Under the pieces are notes generated by a model. It was not told the DNA's origin. It made no database searches and was given only the letters and a program-made list of their open reading frames with translations. From contig NZ_QEQK01000005.1 of NCBI RefSeq assembly GCF_003151135.1, positions 124,001-188,000 of the forward strand: 64,000 nt of DNA, read 5' to 3'. Each line of letters starts with the position of its first letter. Position 1 is the first letter of the stretch. A program made the translations under genes and the position numbers. Positions 23,345 to 32,835 of the stretch are shown one piece after another. This stretch comes from Abyssibacter profundi (GTDB lineage Bacteria > Pseudomonadota > Gammaproteobacteria > Nevskiales > OUC007).

Positions 23345-25465
23345 TTAGTCGACCTGCAGGGATTCGGTGACGATCTTCGGCGTGATGAAGATCAGGAGTT
23401 CGCGCTTGGTCGACACGTTGCGCTTGTTACGGAACAGGGCGCCCAGCACGGGAATATCACCCAGCAGCGGGACTTTGGTCACGAGCTGGTTGGTGGTCTG
23501 TTCGTAAATGCCGCCCAGCACCACGGTCTCACCGTTCTCGACCAGCACCTGGGTATTGACCTTGCGGGTGTCGATCGACGGGATGGTGCCACCCAGTACG
23601 TTCGCGACCTGCTGGCCGACGCTGTCTGAATTCACCGCCAGGTCCATCACCACGCGTTCATCCGGTGTGATCTGTGGCGTGACGGTTAGCGACAGCACGG
23701 CTTTCTTGAACGAGATAGAAGTCGCGCCGCTGGAGGTGGATTCCTGGAAGGGAATCTCCACACCTTGCTCGATGGAGGCCTGCTTGGCGTTGGCCGTGAT
23801 CACGCGCGGTGAGGAGATGACCTCGCCCCGGCCCTCGGCCTGCAGGGCCGACAATTCCAGATCCACCAGGTAGTCGGATCCAAGAATGGCCAGCGCAAAG
23901 CTGCCCGCTGCGCCGGACACCGGCAGGCTGACATTGAAGCGATCCTGCAGGGCGCCCAGCTGGACCGGGAAGCCTGGCGTGGTGTCGGTGAAGTCGTTGA
24001 CGGTGACGTCGGTGGATTCCAGGCTGCCAGAAGAGCTGATCAGGCCATTGTCGCCATTGGTGGCGACCACCGATGTGCCGAAGCGTGTGCCGATTTCCTT
24101 GGTGAAATCCGAGTTGGCGATGACGATGCGCGACTCGATCAGCACCTGACGAACTGGAATATCCAGGCGCTCGATCAAGTTGCGGATTTCGCCCAGCTTT
24201 TCGCGGGTTTCGTTGATCAGCAGGGTGTTGGTGCGCTCGTCGACGCTCACGCGGCCCCGCTCGCTGAGCAGCGAGGTGGATTCCGAGGTCAGCAGCGCGG
24301 CAATGTCGCCCGCTTTGGCGTAGTTGATCTGCACGATCTCCGACCGCAGCGGCGCGAGTTGCTCTTTCTGCGCCTGGGCTTCCAGCTCGACCCGTTCGCG
24401 CTCGGCCAATTCCTGGATGGGCGCGACAAGGATGACGTTGCCTTCCTCACGCATGCCCAGACCCTTGGTACGCAGGATGATGTCCAGCGCCTGGTCGTAG
24501 GGAACGTTCTGCAGTCGCAGTGCGATGTCGCCAGAGACCGTGTCGCTAACCACCATGTTCACGCCGGCGACATCCGCGATGATCTGCAGCAGCGCGCGAA
24601 TATCGACGCTCTGGAACGACAGGGAAATGCGCTCGCCGGTGTACTGCGGTTTGTCCCGCTCACGCTGTTCGATTTCGGCGACGGTCAGCGGCTGCAGTTC
24701 CAACGTGAAGACGTTGCCGGACTGGTAAGCCACCTGCTCGAAATCACTGCTGCTGATTGGGGAGACGACGATGCGTGCATGAATGCCTTCCTGCTGGGCA
24801 TCGATGTACTTCACCGGCGTGGCGAAATCGAGCACGTCCAGGCGGCGCGCAAATCGATCCGGCAGTCGCGTGTTCTTGAACTCGGCGATGATGCGGCCGC
24901 CTTCCTCACGAACATCGACGGGCGTCTTGGGGTCTGTCAGCGAGACGATGACGCGGCCCTGGCCGGTTTCGCCGCGTCGGAAGTCGATATTGGTGATTTC
25001 CGGCTTGGGCGCAGCTGGCGCGCGGCTGCTCGACGCGCTGCGTGCGCGGGCCGCTTCCGGACGGCCGGCCAGTTCCACAATGATTTGCGAGCCGCGGGTG
25101 TCGACCGTGTAGGGCACCAGCTGATCCAGTTCGACCACGACACGGGTGCGGCCGCGGGCCTCGGCTGTGGCGACGCTGGAGACCTGGCCGATGTTGACCT
25201 TCTGGTAGCGCTCCGCCATGGCACTGCGGGTGTCGGCAAGATCCAGCGACAACCTGGCCGGCGTTTCCACGGTGAAGGTGCGCGGATCAGGGGCCGGTTC
25301 CGACAAGGTCAGCACGATGCGGACCGCGTCGCCGGGCAGGGCGGTAAAGCTGACGTCCTGCAGGGCGCGCGTCGGCCCCTGGGCCATCGCGGTCACCGCG
25401 GAGAGCATGAGTGCAACGCCGACGCTCAGGCGGGACGCAAATCGTTTGTTGGCAAATCGAGCCAT
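23345..25465 (-). CDS. pilQ: Type IV pilus secretin PilQ
   Basis: 706 residues from ATG 25465 (a GTG at 25474 is possible; the GGGAG ribosome-binding site suits the ATG). PilQ forms the outer-membrane pore through which the pilus leaves the cell. A signal peptide (cleavage after AMA-QG) is followed by two AMIN domains (~30-280), an STN/N0 domain (SLSFQSVDIRALLQIIADVAGVNMVVSD), a secretin N1 repeat and the C-terminal secretin barrel ending in LLIFITPKIV. It is the last pil gene and directly follows pilP. Confidence 0.96.
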   Translation of the reverse strand: MARFANKRFASRLSVGVALMLSAVTAMAQGPTRALQDVSFTALPGDAVRIVLTLSEPAPDPRTFTVETPARLSLDLADTRSAMAERYQKVNIGQVSSVATAEARGRTRVVVELDQLVPYTVDTRGSQIIVELAGRPEAARARSASSSRAPAAPKPEITNIDFRRGETGQGRVIVSLTDPKTPVDVREEGGRIIAEFKNTRLPDRFARRLDVLDFATPVKYIDAQQEGIHARIVVSPISSSDFEQVAYQSGNVFTLELQPLTVAEIEQRERDKPQYTGERISLSFQSVDIRALLQIIADVAGVNMVVSDTVSGDIALRLQNVPYDQALDIILRTKGLGMREEGNVILVAPIQELAERERVELEAQAQKEQLAPLRSEIVQINYAKAGDIAALLTSESTSLLSERGRVSVDERTNTLLINETREKLGEIRNLIERLDIPVRQVLIESRIVIANSDFTKEIGTRFGTSVVATNGDNGLISSSGSLESTDVTVNDFTDTTPGFPVQLGALQDRFNVSLPVSGAAGSFALAILGSDYLVDLELSALQAEGRGEVISSPRVITANAKQASIEQGVEIPFQESTSSGATSISFKKAVLSLTVTPQITPDERVVMDLAVNSDSVGQQVANVLGGTIPSIDTRKVNTQVLVENGETVVLGGIYEQTTNQLVTKVPLLGDIPVLGALFRNKRNVSTKRELLIFITPKIVTESLQVD

Positions 25466-25477
25466 CTTGCCCACTCC

Positions 25478-25999
25478 CTAGTTTTCGCTGAGCGCGATCG
25501 ACGCTGAACGTTTCATGTACCCGCCGAATCCGTCAGGGATAATTTCTTCGAGCTTCACTTCGGCCTCGCTGATGCCGGTGATCTTGCCGTAGTTCTGACC
25601 CATGTAGTTGCCCACCGAAACACGGTGAACAATACCGTCTGGGGCACGGATCAGTGCGTAGGTTGCCCGGGCTGTTGTCAGCGTTCCGACCATGCGGAGG
25701 CTGTCCAGCGGGAATTCTTCCAATGCTTCGCGATTGCGATTGGCATCCGGGCGGATGCTGTTTTCGGGGCTCGGCCCACTCGGGGCTTCCTGCACCTGCG
25801 GCGTGAACGGATCGCGCCGCTCCCCGGGAATATATTCGAAGGGCTCGTACTGCCGGATCTGCGGGATCGGCTCCACCACGGTCGAGGTCCGGGACTTCAC
25901 TTCATCGATGTAGGCGCGCAGATCGGAATTGTCACGGCTACAGGCGGCCAGGAGCAGGGCGCTAACGACCAGGGCCGTGGGGTGCAGAATTCGCATCAT
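25478..25999 (-). CDS. pilP: Type IV pilus pilotin-like lipoprotein PilP
   Basis: 173 residues. Lipobox LAAC with Cys20 anchors it in the inner membrane. PilP links the PilM-N-O inner-membrane alignment complex to the PilQ secretin. The disordered proline-containing linker (EPIPQIRQYEPFEYIPGERRDPF) is followed by the small beta domain (SLRMVGTL, ALIRAPDGIVHRVSVGNYMG, GKITGI). The start overlaps the pilO stop as ATGA; an in-frame ATG one codon later is also available. Confidence 0.95.
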   Translation of the reverse strand: MMRILHPTALVVSALLLAACSRDNSDLRAYIDEVKSRTSTVVEPIPQIRQYEPFEYIPGERRDPFTPQVQEAPSGPSPENSIRPDANRNREALEEFPLDSLRMVGTLTTARATYALIRAPDGIVHRVSVGNYMGQNYGKITGISEAEVKLEEIIPDGFGGYMKRSASIALSEN

Positions 26000-26634
26000 T
26001 GCCCCGCCTCGTCGTCTTCATCGAGATAGCGGAAGGTTTTGGCCAACGCCTGCATCCGCAATTCGCCGGGGGCTTCGTTGCCCCGGTTGCGGCGATTACC
26101 CCCTGCAGCCGGGCGAATTTCCACCTGATCGATGGTCACGATGCGGGGCAGGGCGGCGACGCCGGAGACGAAACTGCCCATCTCGTGATAAGTGCCGACC
26201 ACCGTGATCTTGTTGGGGATCTCGGCGTAGAACTCCTTGGTGATCTCGCCCTGCGGCTGGAACAGCTCTTCTTCCAGGCCGCTGGCCACACGGGTCTGCG
26301 AAATATCATTCAGCAGGTTGGCAACCTCGGTGCGGTTGGGCAGCTGTCGCAGCATCGCTCCGAATGAACGGCGCATTTCCTCCAGCTGGGCCTTGTAGGC
26401 ATCCAGATTGGCGATCTTGCGCTGCTTGGTCTCGAAGGTTTCGCGCAGCTGGGTTTCCTGTTGCTCGACCTTCTCCAATTCCGCGAACTTGGGTTTGACC
26501 AGATACCAGGTGCCGGCGCCGATGATGGCGGCCATGATCAGGATGATCGCACCGGTGCGAGCGTAGCCAGGCCATGCGCCCGGGTTGTTCGGATCCAGGC
26601 CCTGGAGTTCGTCAAATATCTCGCGTGCGTTCAA
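25996..26634 (-). CDS. pilO: Type IV pilus assembly protein PilO
   Basis: 212 residues: a short cytoplasmic N-terminus (IFDELQGLDPNNPGAWP), one membrane helix at ~28-46, a coiled coil (FAELEKVEQQETQLRETFETK), and a periplasmic ferredoxin-like domain (FYAEIPNKITVVGTYHEMGSFVSG VAALPRIVTI). PilO pairs with PilN in the inner-membrane alignment complex. It overlaps pilN and pilP by 4 bases each. Confidence 0.95.
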   Translation of the reverse strand: MNAREIFDELQGLDPNNPGAWPGYARTGAIILIMAAIIGAGTWYLVKPKFAELEKVEQQETQLRETFETKQRKIANLDAYKAQLEEMRRSFGAMLRQLPNRTEVANLLNDISQTRVASGLEEELFQPQGEITKEFYAEIPNKITVVGTYHEMGSFVSGVAALPRIVTIDQVEIRPAAGGNRRNRGNEAPGELRMQALAKTFRYLDEDDEAGQ

Positions 26635-27203
26635 GAGTCCTCCTCCTGATCGCCGTTGCGCCGGGTGTTTTTGACCTGCAGCGTGAAGTCGCTCGCGCGG
26701 CCCGCCCCGCCCTCACCTGCGCGGGTCTTGATGACCACCAGTCGCGGTTGGGCGAACCACTCCGAAGCTTCGAGATTCTTCATGTAGGTGGACACACGGC
26801 CGTTGGATTCAGCAACCCCTTCAATGGTCGTGGACTGCCCCTGCTGTCGGATCAGCGTCAGGAAGACACCGTCAGGCAGGGTGTTCACGATTTCGTCGAA
26901 GAAGTGGACGGTTTGCGACCGGCTGGCCTGCAACTCCTCGATGATGCGCATGCGTGCCAGCAGATTGGCCTTGACGCGCTCCAGCTCCTCGATCTCCTTG
27001 ATCTTGCGATCAATGGCCTTGATCTCGGCCTTGAGCATGTCGTTGCGCTGTGTTTGATGGTCAATGGCGCTGTCCATGAACTTCATGCCACCGAACACCG
27101 CCAGGGCCGCCACCAGCACACCTGCAATTGCGCCCTGGGCAAACTGCTTCTTGAGCCGTTCGCGCCGTTCTTCGCGCCAGTCGAGTAGGTTGATCTGCTT
27201 CAT
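26631..27203 (-). CDS. pilN: Type IV pilus assembly protein PilN
   Basis: 190 residues beginning INLLDWREERRERLKKQF, the conserved PilM-binding tail with the INLLPWR-type motif, then a membrane helix at ~28-46, a coiled coil, and the periplasmic domain (DGVFLTLIRQQGQSTTIEGVAESNGRVSTYMKNLEASEWF). PilN binds PilM in the cytoplasm and PilO in the periplasm. It overlaps pilM and pilO by 4 bases each. Confidence 0.95.
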   Translation of the reverse strand: MKQINLLDWREERRERLKKQFAQGAIAGVLVAALAVFGGMKFMDSAIDHQTQRNDMLKAEIKAIDRKIKEIEELERVKANLLARMRIIEELQASRSQTVHFFDEIVNTLPDGVFLTLIRQQGQSTTIEGVAESNGRVSTYMKNLEASEWFAQPRLVVIKTRAGEGGAGRASDFTLQVKNTRRNGDQEEDS

Positions 27204-28282
27204 CGCGTATCAAACGCCCGCAGGGCCAGGCCACAGGCCAGCAGCATGCTGGTCGCATCGCGTTCGACCAACTGTGGCTTGGCCTTGGACAAGACGGTCA
27301 TGTCCGCGAATGGCTGGGCGATGACAACGGGAATATCCAGGCGCTGACTAATCGTCTGGTCCACGTTCGGAATGGCAGCGCAGCCACCGGCCAACATGAT
27401 CTGGTCGATTTGCTGCGCCTCGCCAGATGAGGCAAAGAAGAACTGCAGGCCGCGATCGATCTGCTGGGCCATGTCCTCAATAAACGGGGCGAGAACGGAC
27501 TCGGCATAGTCCTCCGGCAAATTGCCGAAGCGCTTGGCCTTGCCGGCTTCCTCCCAGGACATGCCGTAGTGACGCATGATGTCCTCGGTGAGCTGACGGC
27601 CACCGAATTGTTGATCCCGGGTGTGAACCACCTCGCCATCCTGCAGCACCAGCGTCGACATGCCGCTGGAGCCGATGTCGACCACGGCGATGGTGCGGCC
27701 GCGGCCCTGATCCGGCATCTGCGGGGTCAGGACTTCGCAGGCGTTTTCGAGTACGAAGGCCTCGATGTCGACAATGGCGGGTGTGAGCCCACCCATCTCC
27801 AGCACGGTGATCCGCGACTCGACCGTGTCGCGCCGGCAGGCGGCCAACAGCACGTCGACCGTGTCTTCGCTGTGTTCCGTGGGGCCGAGCACCTGGAAGT
27901 CCAGGTTCACATCCTCGATGGAGTAGGGGATGTACTGGTCGGCCTCGACCTTGATCTGTTCTTCCATGTCGGATTCGGACAAGGCCGCCGACATGGTGAT
28001 GTTCTTGGTGATGACCGATGAGCCAGCCACCGCAACTGCGGCGCGCTTGGTCTTGGTGCCCGCGCGTTGCACCGCCTTGGCAATGGCCTCGCCGACGGCT
28101 TCGGGTTCGTTGATCTGCTTGTCGACCACGGCGGCCGGCGGCAGTCCCTCAACGGCAAAGGCCGAGACTTCGTATCGCGTGCCGGAGCGACGCAGCTCCA
28201 GCAGCTTGATCGCGCTCGAACTGATGTCGATGCCCAAGAGGGGTTCGGGGCCGCGGCCCAAGAGCTTGTCTAGCATCCCCAT
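27200..28282 (-). CDS. pilM: Type IV pilus actin-like protein PilM
   Basis: 360 residues. PilM is a cytoplasmic, ATP-binding, actin/FtsA-like protein that docks on the PilN tail. The phosphate-1 block LLGIDISSSAIKLLEL, the second block VVDIGSSGMSTLVLQ and the adenosine block IMLAGGCAAIPNVDQ are visible. It is the first gene of the pilMNOPQ operon and divergent from mrcA, a standard gammaproteobacterial arrangement. Confidence 0.96.
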   Translation of the reverse strand: MGMLDKLLGRGPEPLLGIDISSSAIKLLELRRSGTRYEVSAFAVEGLPPAAVVDKQINEPEAVGEAIAKAVQRAGTKTKRAAVAVAGSSVITKNITMSAALSESDMEEQIKVEADQYIPYSIEDVNLDFQVLGPTEHSEDTVDVLLAACRRDTVESRITVLEMGGLTPAIVDIEAFVLENACEVLTPQMPDQGRGRTIAVVDIGSSGMSTLVLQDGEVVHTRDQQFGGRQLTEDIMRHYGMSWEEAGKAKRFGNLPEDYAESVLAPFIEDMAQQIDRGLQFFFASSGEAQQIDQIMLAGGCAAIPNVDQTISQRLDIPVVIAQPFADMTVLSKAKPQLVERDATSMLLACGLALRAFDTR

Positions 28283-28360
28283 GTATACTGTGCGCTAGAG
28301 CACACCCCCCTTTTGTAGGCGTTCCACCCGACCGTCTGCGACAGGCGAGACAGCTTCGTA

Positions 28361-28388
28361 ACTATAGCCCAGTGTGACTCGGAATCAA
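28361..28388 (-). promoter_or_regulatory. Candidate sigma-70 promoter for pilMNOPQ
   Basis: On the minus strand TTGATT is followed, after 16 bases, by TATAGT. This gives good matches to -35 and -10 boxes, with a predicted start about 70 bases before pilM. It lies in the AT-richer gap shared with divergent mrcA. No clear promoter was recognised for mrcA. Confidence 0.42.
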
Positions 28389-28439
28389 CAATAAGATACG
28401 AGCACAAATACTTGATCCAACGCCCAAACCCTGCGCTCC

Positions 28440-30950
28440 ATGTCTCAAGCTGACGGCTCGCCAAAACGACGTTCGCGTCGAATCATCCTGATTTGTCTGT
28501 CGATACTCACCGGCTTAGGGCTGATAGGTGCTCTGGCGGCGATAGGCGGTTTCTACGCCTTGGGTGCCTACTACAAGCCGGGTTTGCCAACCGTGTCCGG
28601 TCTTGAGGATCTGGAACTGCAGGTGCCGCTGCGCATTTACACCGCCGATGGTGTCCTCATGCGTGAATATGGTGCCGAGCGGCGGGCGCCCCTGTCCTAT
28701 GAGCAGCTGCCACAATCGCTGATCGAAGCGGTGCTGGCCGCAGAGGACGATCGCTTCTTCGAGCACCCCGGCGTGGACTGGCAGGGGCTGCTGCGCGCGG
28801 TTTGGGTGCTGGCGACGACCGGTGAGAAATCGCAGGGGGGCAGCACGATTACCATGCAGCTGGCCCGCAACTTCTTCCTGACATCCGAGCGAACCTACGA
28901 GCGCAAGCTGCGCGAGATTTACCTGGCGCTGGAAATCGAGAAGCAGTTGAGCAAGGAGGAGATTCTCGAGCGCTACCTCAACAAGATCTTCCTCGGGAAC
29001 CGGGCCTACGGCGTGGGCGCGGCCGCAGAGGTTTACTACGGCAAGCCGGCCGCAGAACTGAACCTGGCCCAGTCGGCCATGATCGCGGGCCTGCCCAAGG
29101 CACCATCCAGCTACAACCCCATCGCCAACCCGGAACGTGCGCTGATCCGCCGGAACTACGTGCTGCGCCGCATGCGTGAGCTGGGCTATATCAATGCCAG
29201 CCAGTTCGATGCCGCCGTGTCCGCACCGGTCACCGCCGAACTGGCCCGGGGATTGGGCGAGATCGACGCCGACTACGTGGCGGAAATGCTGCGGGCCGAC
29301 ATGGTCGAGCGCTACGGCGACAAGGCCTACACCGGTGGGTTCCACGTGCGCAGCACGCTGGACTCAGGTTTGCAGCGGGCGGCGGATCGGGCGCTCAAGA
29401 CGGCGTTGCTGGCGTATGACCAGCGGCATGGCTATCGCGGCCCCGAGGCCCGAACCGGTTTCGATCAGGACACCGACTGGGCCGATGCGGACGTCGACCT
29501 GGCCTGGCGCGAGCAGCTGCGCGATCTGCCGACCATCCGCGGGCTGCCCAAGGCGGTCGTGCTGGGCTGGGAAGAGGGGGCGCTCAATGTCCGGACGCTG
29601 GAGCTGGGCGATCAACAGATCACCGCCGAAGGACTGGAGTGGGCAGACCTAAAGGCCGGCAATCGCCCGTCGGTGGGCGACGTGATTCGTATGGAATCGG
29701 TCACCACGGATCAGGGGCACAAGATCTGGCGTCTGGCCCAGATTCCCCAGGTGCAGGGCGCCTTTGTCGCGCTGGACCCGGTGACGGGAGAGGTCAAGGC
29801 CATGGTCGGTGGCTTCGACTATTTCCTGGGTAAGTTCAATCGTGCGGTCCAGGCACAGCGTCAGCCTGGATCGGCCTTCAAGCCGCTGTTGTACTCGGCG
29901 GCCTTGGCCAATGGCATGACCCCGGCTACGGTCATTAACGACGCGCCCGTGGTCTTTGACGACCCTGCGCTCGAGGACACCTGGCGACCGGAAAACTACA
30001 CGGGCCGGTTCTACGGTCCGACGCGCATGCGCGAGGCCTTGGTCAATTCACGCAACCTGGTGTCCATCCGACTGTTGCGGCAAGTGGGTATTGATGCCGC
30101 GCGTGATCACATCAGTGCCTTCGGCCTGCCCAAGGACCGGCTGCCGCGTGACCTGTCTCTGGCGTTGGGCAGTGCCGTGCTGTCGCCGCTGGAGCTGGCG
30201 CGGGCGTACGCGGTGTTTGCCAATGGCGGGTACCTCATTGATCCCTTCTGGCTGGATGCGATTGAGTCGGCGACGGGTGAACCAATCGCCATGCCACCGC
30301 GGCGTATCGGCTGCAGCCAGTGTCCGGCGTTGGACGAGGCGGAGCCGGCGGTACCGATCACCGCCGATGCGGGGCAGGAGCGGATGCTGTTCGGTGAACA
30401 ATCGCCAGAGGACCCGCTGCCGGGCGGGCCTGGTGTGGATGAGCCGATTCTTCGGCCCGCCCCCCAGGTGATTGATGCGCAGAACGCCTGGCTGATGACC
30501 AGCATGATGCAGGATGTGGTAGCCCGTGGCACCGCGCGGCGCGCCCGGTCGCTGGGTCGCAGCGATCTGGCGGGCAAGACCGGCACCACCAATGACGAAA
30601 ACGATGCCTGGTTTGCCGGGTACAACGCCCATCTGGTCGGGGTGGCCTGGATCGGGTTCGATCAAATGCGCCCCTTGGGTCGTGGCGAGGCGGGTGGCCG
30701 GGCCGCCTTGCCGATGTGGATCGACTTCATGCAAACCGCACTGGATGGTGTGCCGCCGTCTACGCAGGAACGCCCCCCGGGCCTGGTCACCGTGCGCATT
30801 GACCCGGCCACCGGAGAGCTGGCGACCTATGGCACCGAGGATGCGGTGTTTGAGACCTTCCCGGCCGACCTGGTGCCCAAGGCGCCGGATCACTACTCCG
30901 ATTGGTCGCGGCCCAAAGGTGATTCCAAGAGCGTCGAAGACCTGTTCTGA
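28440..30950 (+). CDS. mrcA: Penicillin-binding protein 1A (bifunctional transglycosylase/transpeptidase)
   Basis: 836 residues. One membrane anchor (~17-42) is followed by the GT51 glycosyltransferase domain (EDDRFFEHPGVDWQGLLRA with the catalytic Glu, GGSTITMQLARN), an inserted OB-like region and the transpeptidase domain with GSAFKP (active Ser), SRN and KTGTTNDENDAWF. It polymerises glycan strands and cross-links peptidoglycan on the periplasmic face. It is divergent from pilM, and the next gene starts 1 base after its stop. Confidence 0.96.
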   Translation: MSQADGSPKRRSRRIILICLSILTGLGLIGALAAIGGFYALGAYYKPGLPTVSGLEDLELQVPLRIYTADGVLMREYGAERRAPLSYEQLPQSLIEAVLAAEDDRFFEHPGVDWQGLLRAVWVLATTGEKSQGGSTITMQLARNFFLTSERTYERKLREIYLALEIEKQLSKEEILERYLNKIFLGNRAYGVGAAAEVYYGKPAAELNLAQSAMIAGLPKAPSSYNPIANPERALIRRNYVLRRMRELGYINASQFDAAVSAPVTAELARGLGEIDADYVAEMLRADMVERYGDKAYTGGFHVRSTLDSGLQRAADRALKTALLAYDQRHGYRGPEARTGFDQDTDWADADVDLAWREQLRDLPTIRGLPKAVVLGWEEGALNVRTLELGDQQITAEGLEWADLKAGNRPSVGDVIRMESVTTDQGHKIWRLAQIPQVQGAFVALDPVTGEVKAMVGGFDYFLGKFNRAVQAQRQPGSAFKPLLYSAALANGMTPATVINDAPVVFDDPALEDTWRPENYTGRFYGPTRMREALVNSRNLVSIRLLRQVGIDAARDHISAFGLPKDRLPRDLSLALGSAVLSPLELARAYAVFANGGYLIDPFWLDAIESATGEPIAMPPRRIGCSQCPALDEAEPAVPITADAGQERMLFGEQSPEDPLPGGPGVDEPILRPAPQVIDAQNAWLMTSMMQDVVARGTARRARSLGRSDLAGKTGTTNDENDAWFAGYNAHLVGVAWIGFDQMRPLGRGEAGGRAALPMWIDFMQTALDGVPPSTQERPPGLVTVRIDPATGELATYGTEDAVFETFPADLVPKAPDHYSDWSRPKGDSKSVEDLF

Positions 30951-30951
30951 C

Positions 30952-31550
30952 ATGCCTCCGGTCGACCGCGCGCGAGCGGCGCTGGCCAACGAGGCCGCCC
31001 GCATCATTTGTGAAACCGGCTTAAAGGACTACCGGCTGGCCAAGGAAAAGGCCGCCGAGACGTTGCCGGCGGAAGCCGCGGCTGGCATGCCTCGCAATAT
31101 CGATGTTCGAGATGCGGTGCTCGCGTATCAGCAGGTTTTTGGCGGTGCCGCGTTCGAGCAACAACTGGCCGAACTGCGGCGCAAGGCGATTCGGGTCATG
31201 CGGTGGCTGGCCGAGTTCCGGCCGCGTCTGGTGGGCGGCGTGTTGACGGGCGCTATCGGACTGGAGCCGCGCCAGCACGATATCCAGCTACACCTGTTCG
31301 CCGATGCGGTGGAGGAACTGGATATCCACTTTCTGAATCACGGTATCGAATTCGATACCGGTGCGGTGCGCTTGCAGGTGCGCCGCGGTGTCTACGAGGA
31401 ACGGCCGGTCTGCGAGTTCGAATTCGATGGCACACCGGTGGCCGCAACCGTCTTCTCCGAGCGGGCGGGGCGCCAGCCGCCGATCTCTTCAGTGGACGAT
31501 GCGCCGATTCGTCGCGCGACGATCAAGGACATCGAGCGGCTGCTCGCGTC

Positions 31551-31554
<4 letters not shown>
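30952..31554 (+). CDS. Nucleotidyltransferase-like conserved protein
   Basis: 200 residues from ATG 30952; the frame is open further upstream, but only as a shadow of mrcA. The pattern [16 protein letters not shown] ... [18 protein letters not shown] ... [15 protein letters not shown] ... [21 protein letters not shown] resembles a beta- and gammaproteobacterial family with a nucleotidyltransferase-type fold (G-G-x-L-x-G ... D-I-x-L), sometimes mislabelled in databases as UDP-N-acetylmuramate-alanine ligase. In the fold the first catalytic Asp would lie in HDIQLHLF. No reaction is known. It follows mrcA by 1 base, so it is probably co-expressed. Its stop codon shares CTAG with the convergent pabA stop. 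Confidence 0.6.
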
Positions 31555-32150
<596 letters not shown>

Positions 32151-32237
32151 GGACGGTCCGGGGCAGCAGCTGCGACAGGGCCGCGCATTATGGGACAAGC
32201 CTGCGCGCGCGGCGAGCATTCACCTTGGCCTTGTCTG

Positions 32238-32283
32238 GGCAGCGGCCGACTCGCACACTATGCGTCTGGCAGCGGCCGCTGCC
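32238..32283. promoter_or_regulatory. Repeated GC palindrome between pabA and an unknown gene
   Basis: GGCAGCGGCCG occurs at 32238-32248 and again inside a perfect 16-base palindrome, GGCAGCGGCCGCTGCC, at 32268-32283, each copy preceded by TCTG or TCT. The palindrome sits 15 bases before the start of the gene at 32299 and within the 148-base divergent promoter region. It could be a protein-binding operator or a hairpin in the leader. Confidence 0.35.
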
Positions 32284-32298
32284 ACGGGAGGAAAGATC

Positions 32299-32826
32299 AT
32301 GGATTTGTTGTCCTGGTTCGGGCGCGGGGGCCGGCTTGTTGCTGGCAACCGGCGACGAGCTGCGAATGAAGAATTGGCGGAACATTTTCGTCAATGCGCC
32401 ACGCTGGAACTGCTGCATGAGCTCGCCGCGCGCGATCTCGGCCGTGCCGATCGCATTGATCTGACGCACGACTGGGCGCATTTGGCCGCCAAGACAACGC
32501 TGCGTCAGGGCGACTTTGCGGCGGCTGCCGGCGTGCTGGTCAAGCGACGCTGCTTGCGTCATGTGGGCGAGGGCATGTTCGAGTTCACGATCTCGGACAA
32601 CGGCATGGCGGCGCTGGCCTGCTTGCAAAGCGGCGACCGCATCGGACTCGAGGCCATCGTCGGACCGGTGGCTGAACTGGATCCTGCCCGTCGTGCCTCC
32701 GCATCACCGGAAACCACCGACGCCCAACGCGCGTTGCAGACCGATCTGGCGCGCGAGTTCGCCGCCGGCTTCGACAGTGTCAGCGAAGCCTCGCGCATCA
32801 CCTGGCAGACAGACGCTGTCGGCTAG
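32299..32826 (+). CDS. Unknown protein with a possible winged-helix region
   Basis: 175 residues from ATG 32299, chosen for the GGAGGAAAG ribosome-binding site just upstream. I do not recognise the family. The predicted order is a basic N-terminus, helices (EELAEHFRQCATLELLHELAARDL), then LAAKTTLRQGDFAAAAGVLVKRRCLRHVGEGMFEFTISDNGMAAL, whose helix-helix-beta-hairpin pattern resembles a winged helix, and an acidic C-terminus. There is no signal peptide or membrane segment, so it is probably cytoplasmic. A palindrome directly upstream would fit self-regulation, which is inference. It is followed by the convergent ion-channel gene. Confidence 0.6.
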   Translation: MDLLSWFGRGGRLVAGNRRRAANEELAEHFRQCATLELLHELAARDLGRADRIDLTHDWAHLAAKTTLRQGDFAAAAGVLVKRRCLRHVGEGMFEFTISDNGMAALACLQSGDRIGLEAIVGPVAELDPARRASASPETTDAQRALQTDLAREFAAGFDSVSEASRITWQTDAVG

Positions 32827-32835
32827 CCGGTCCGG

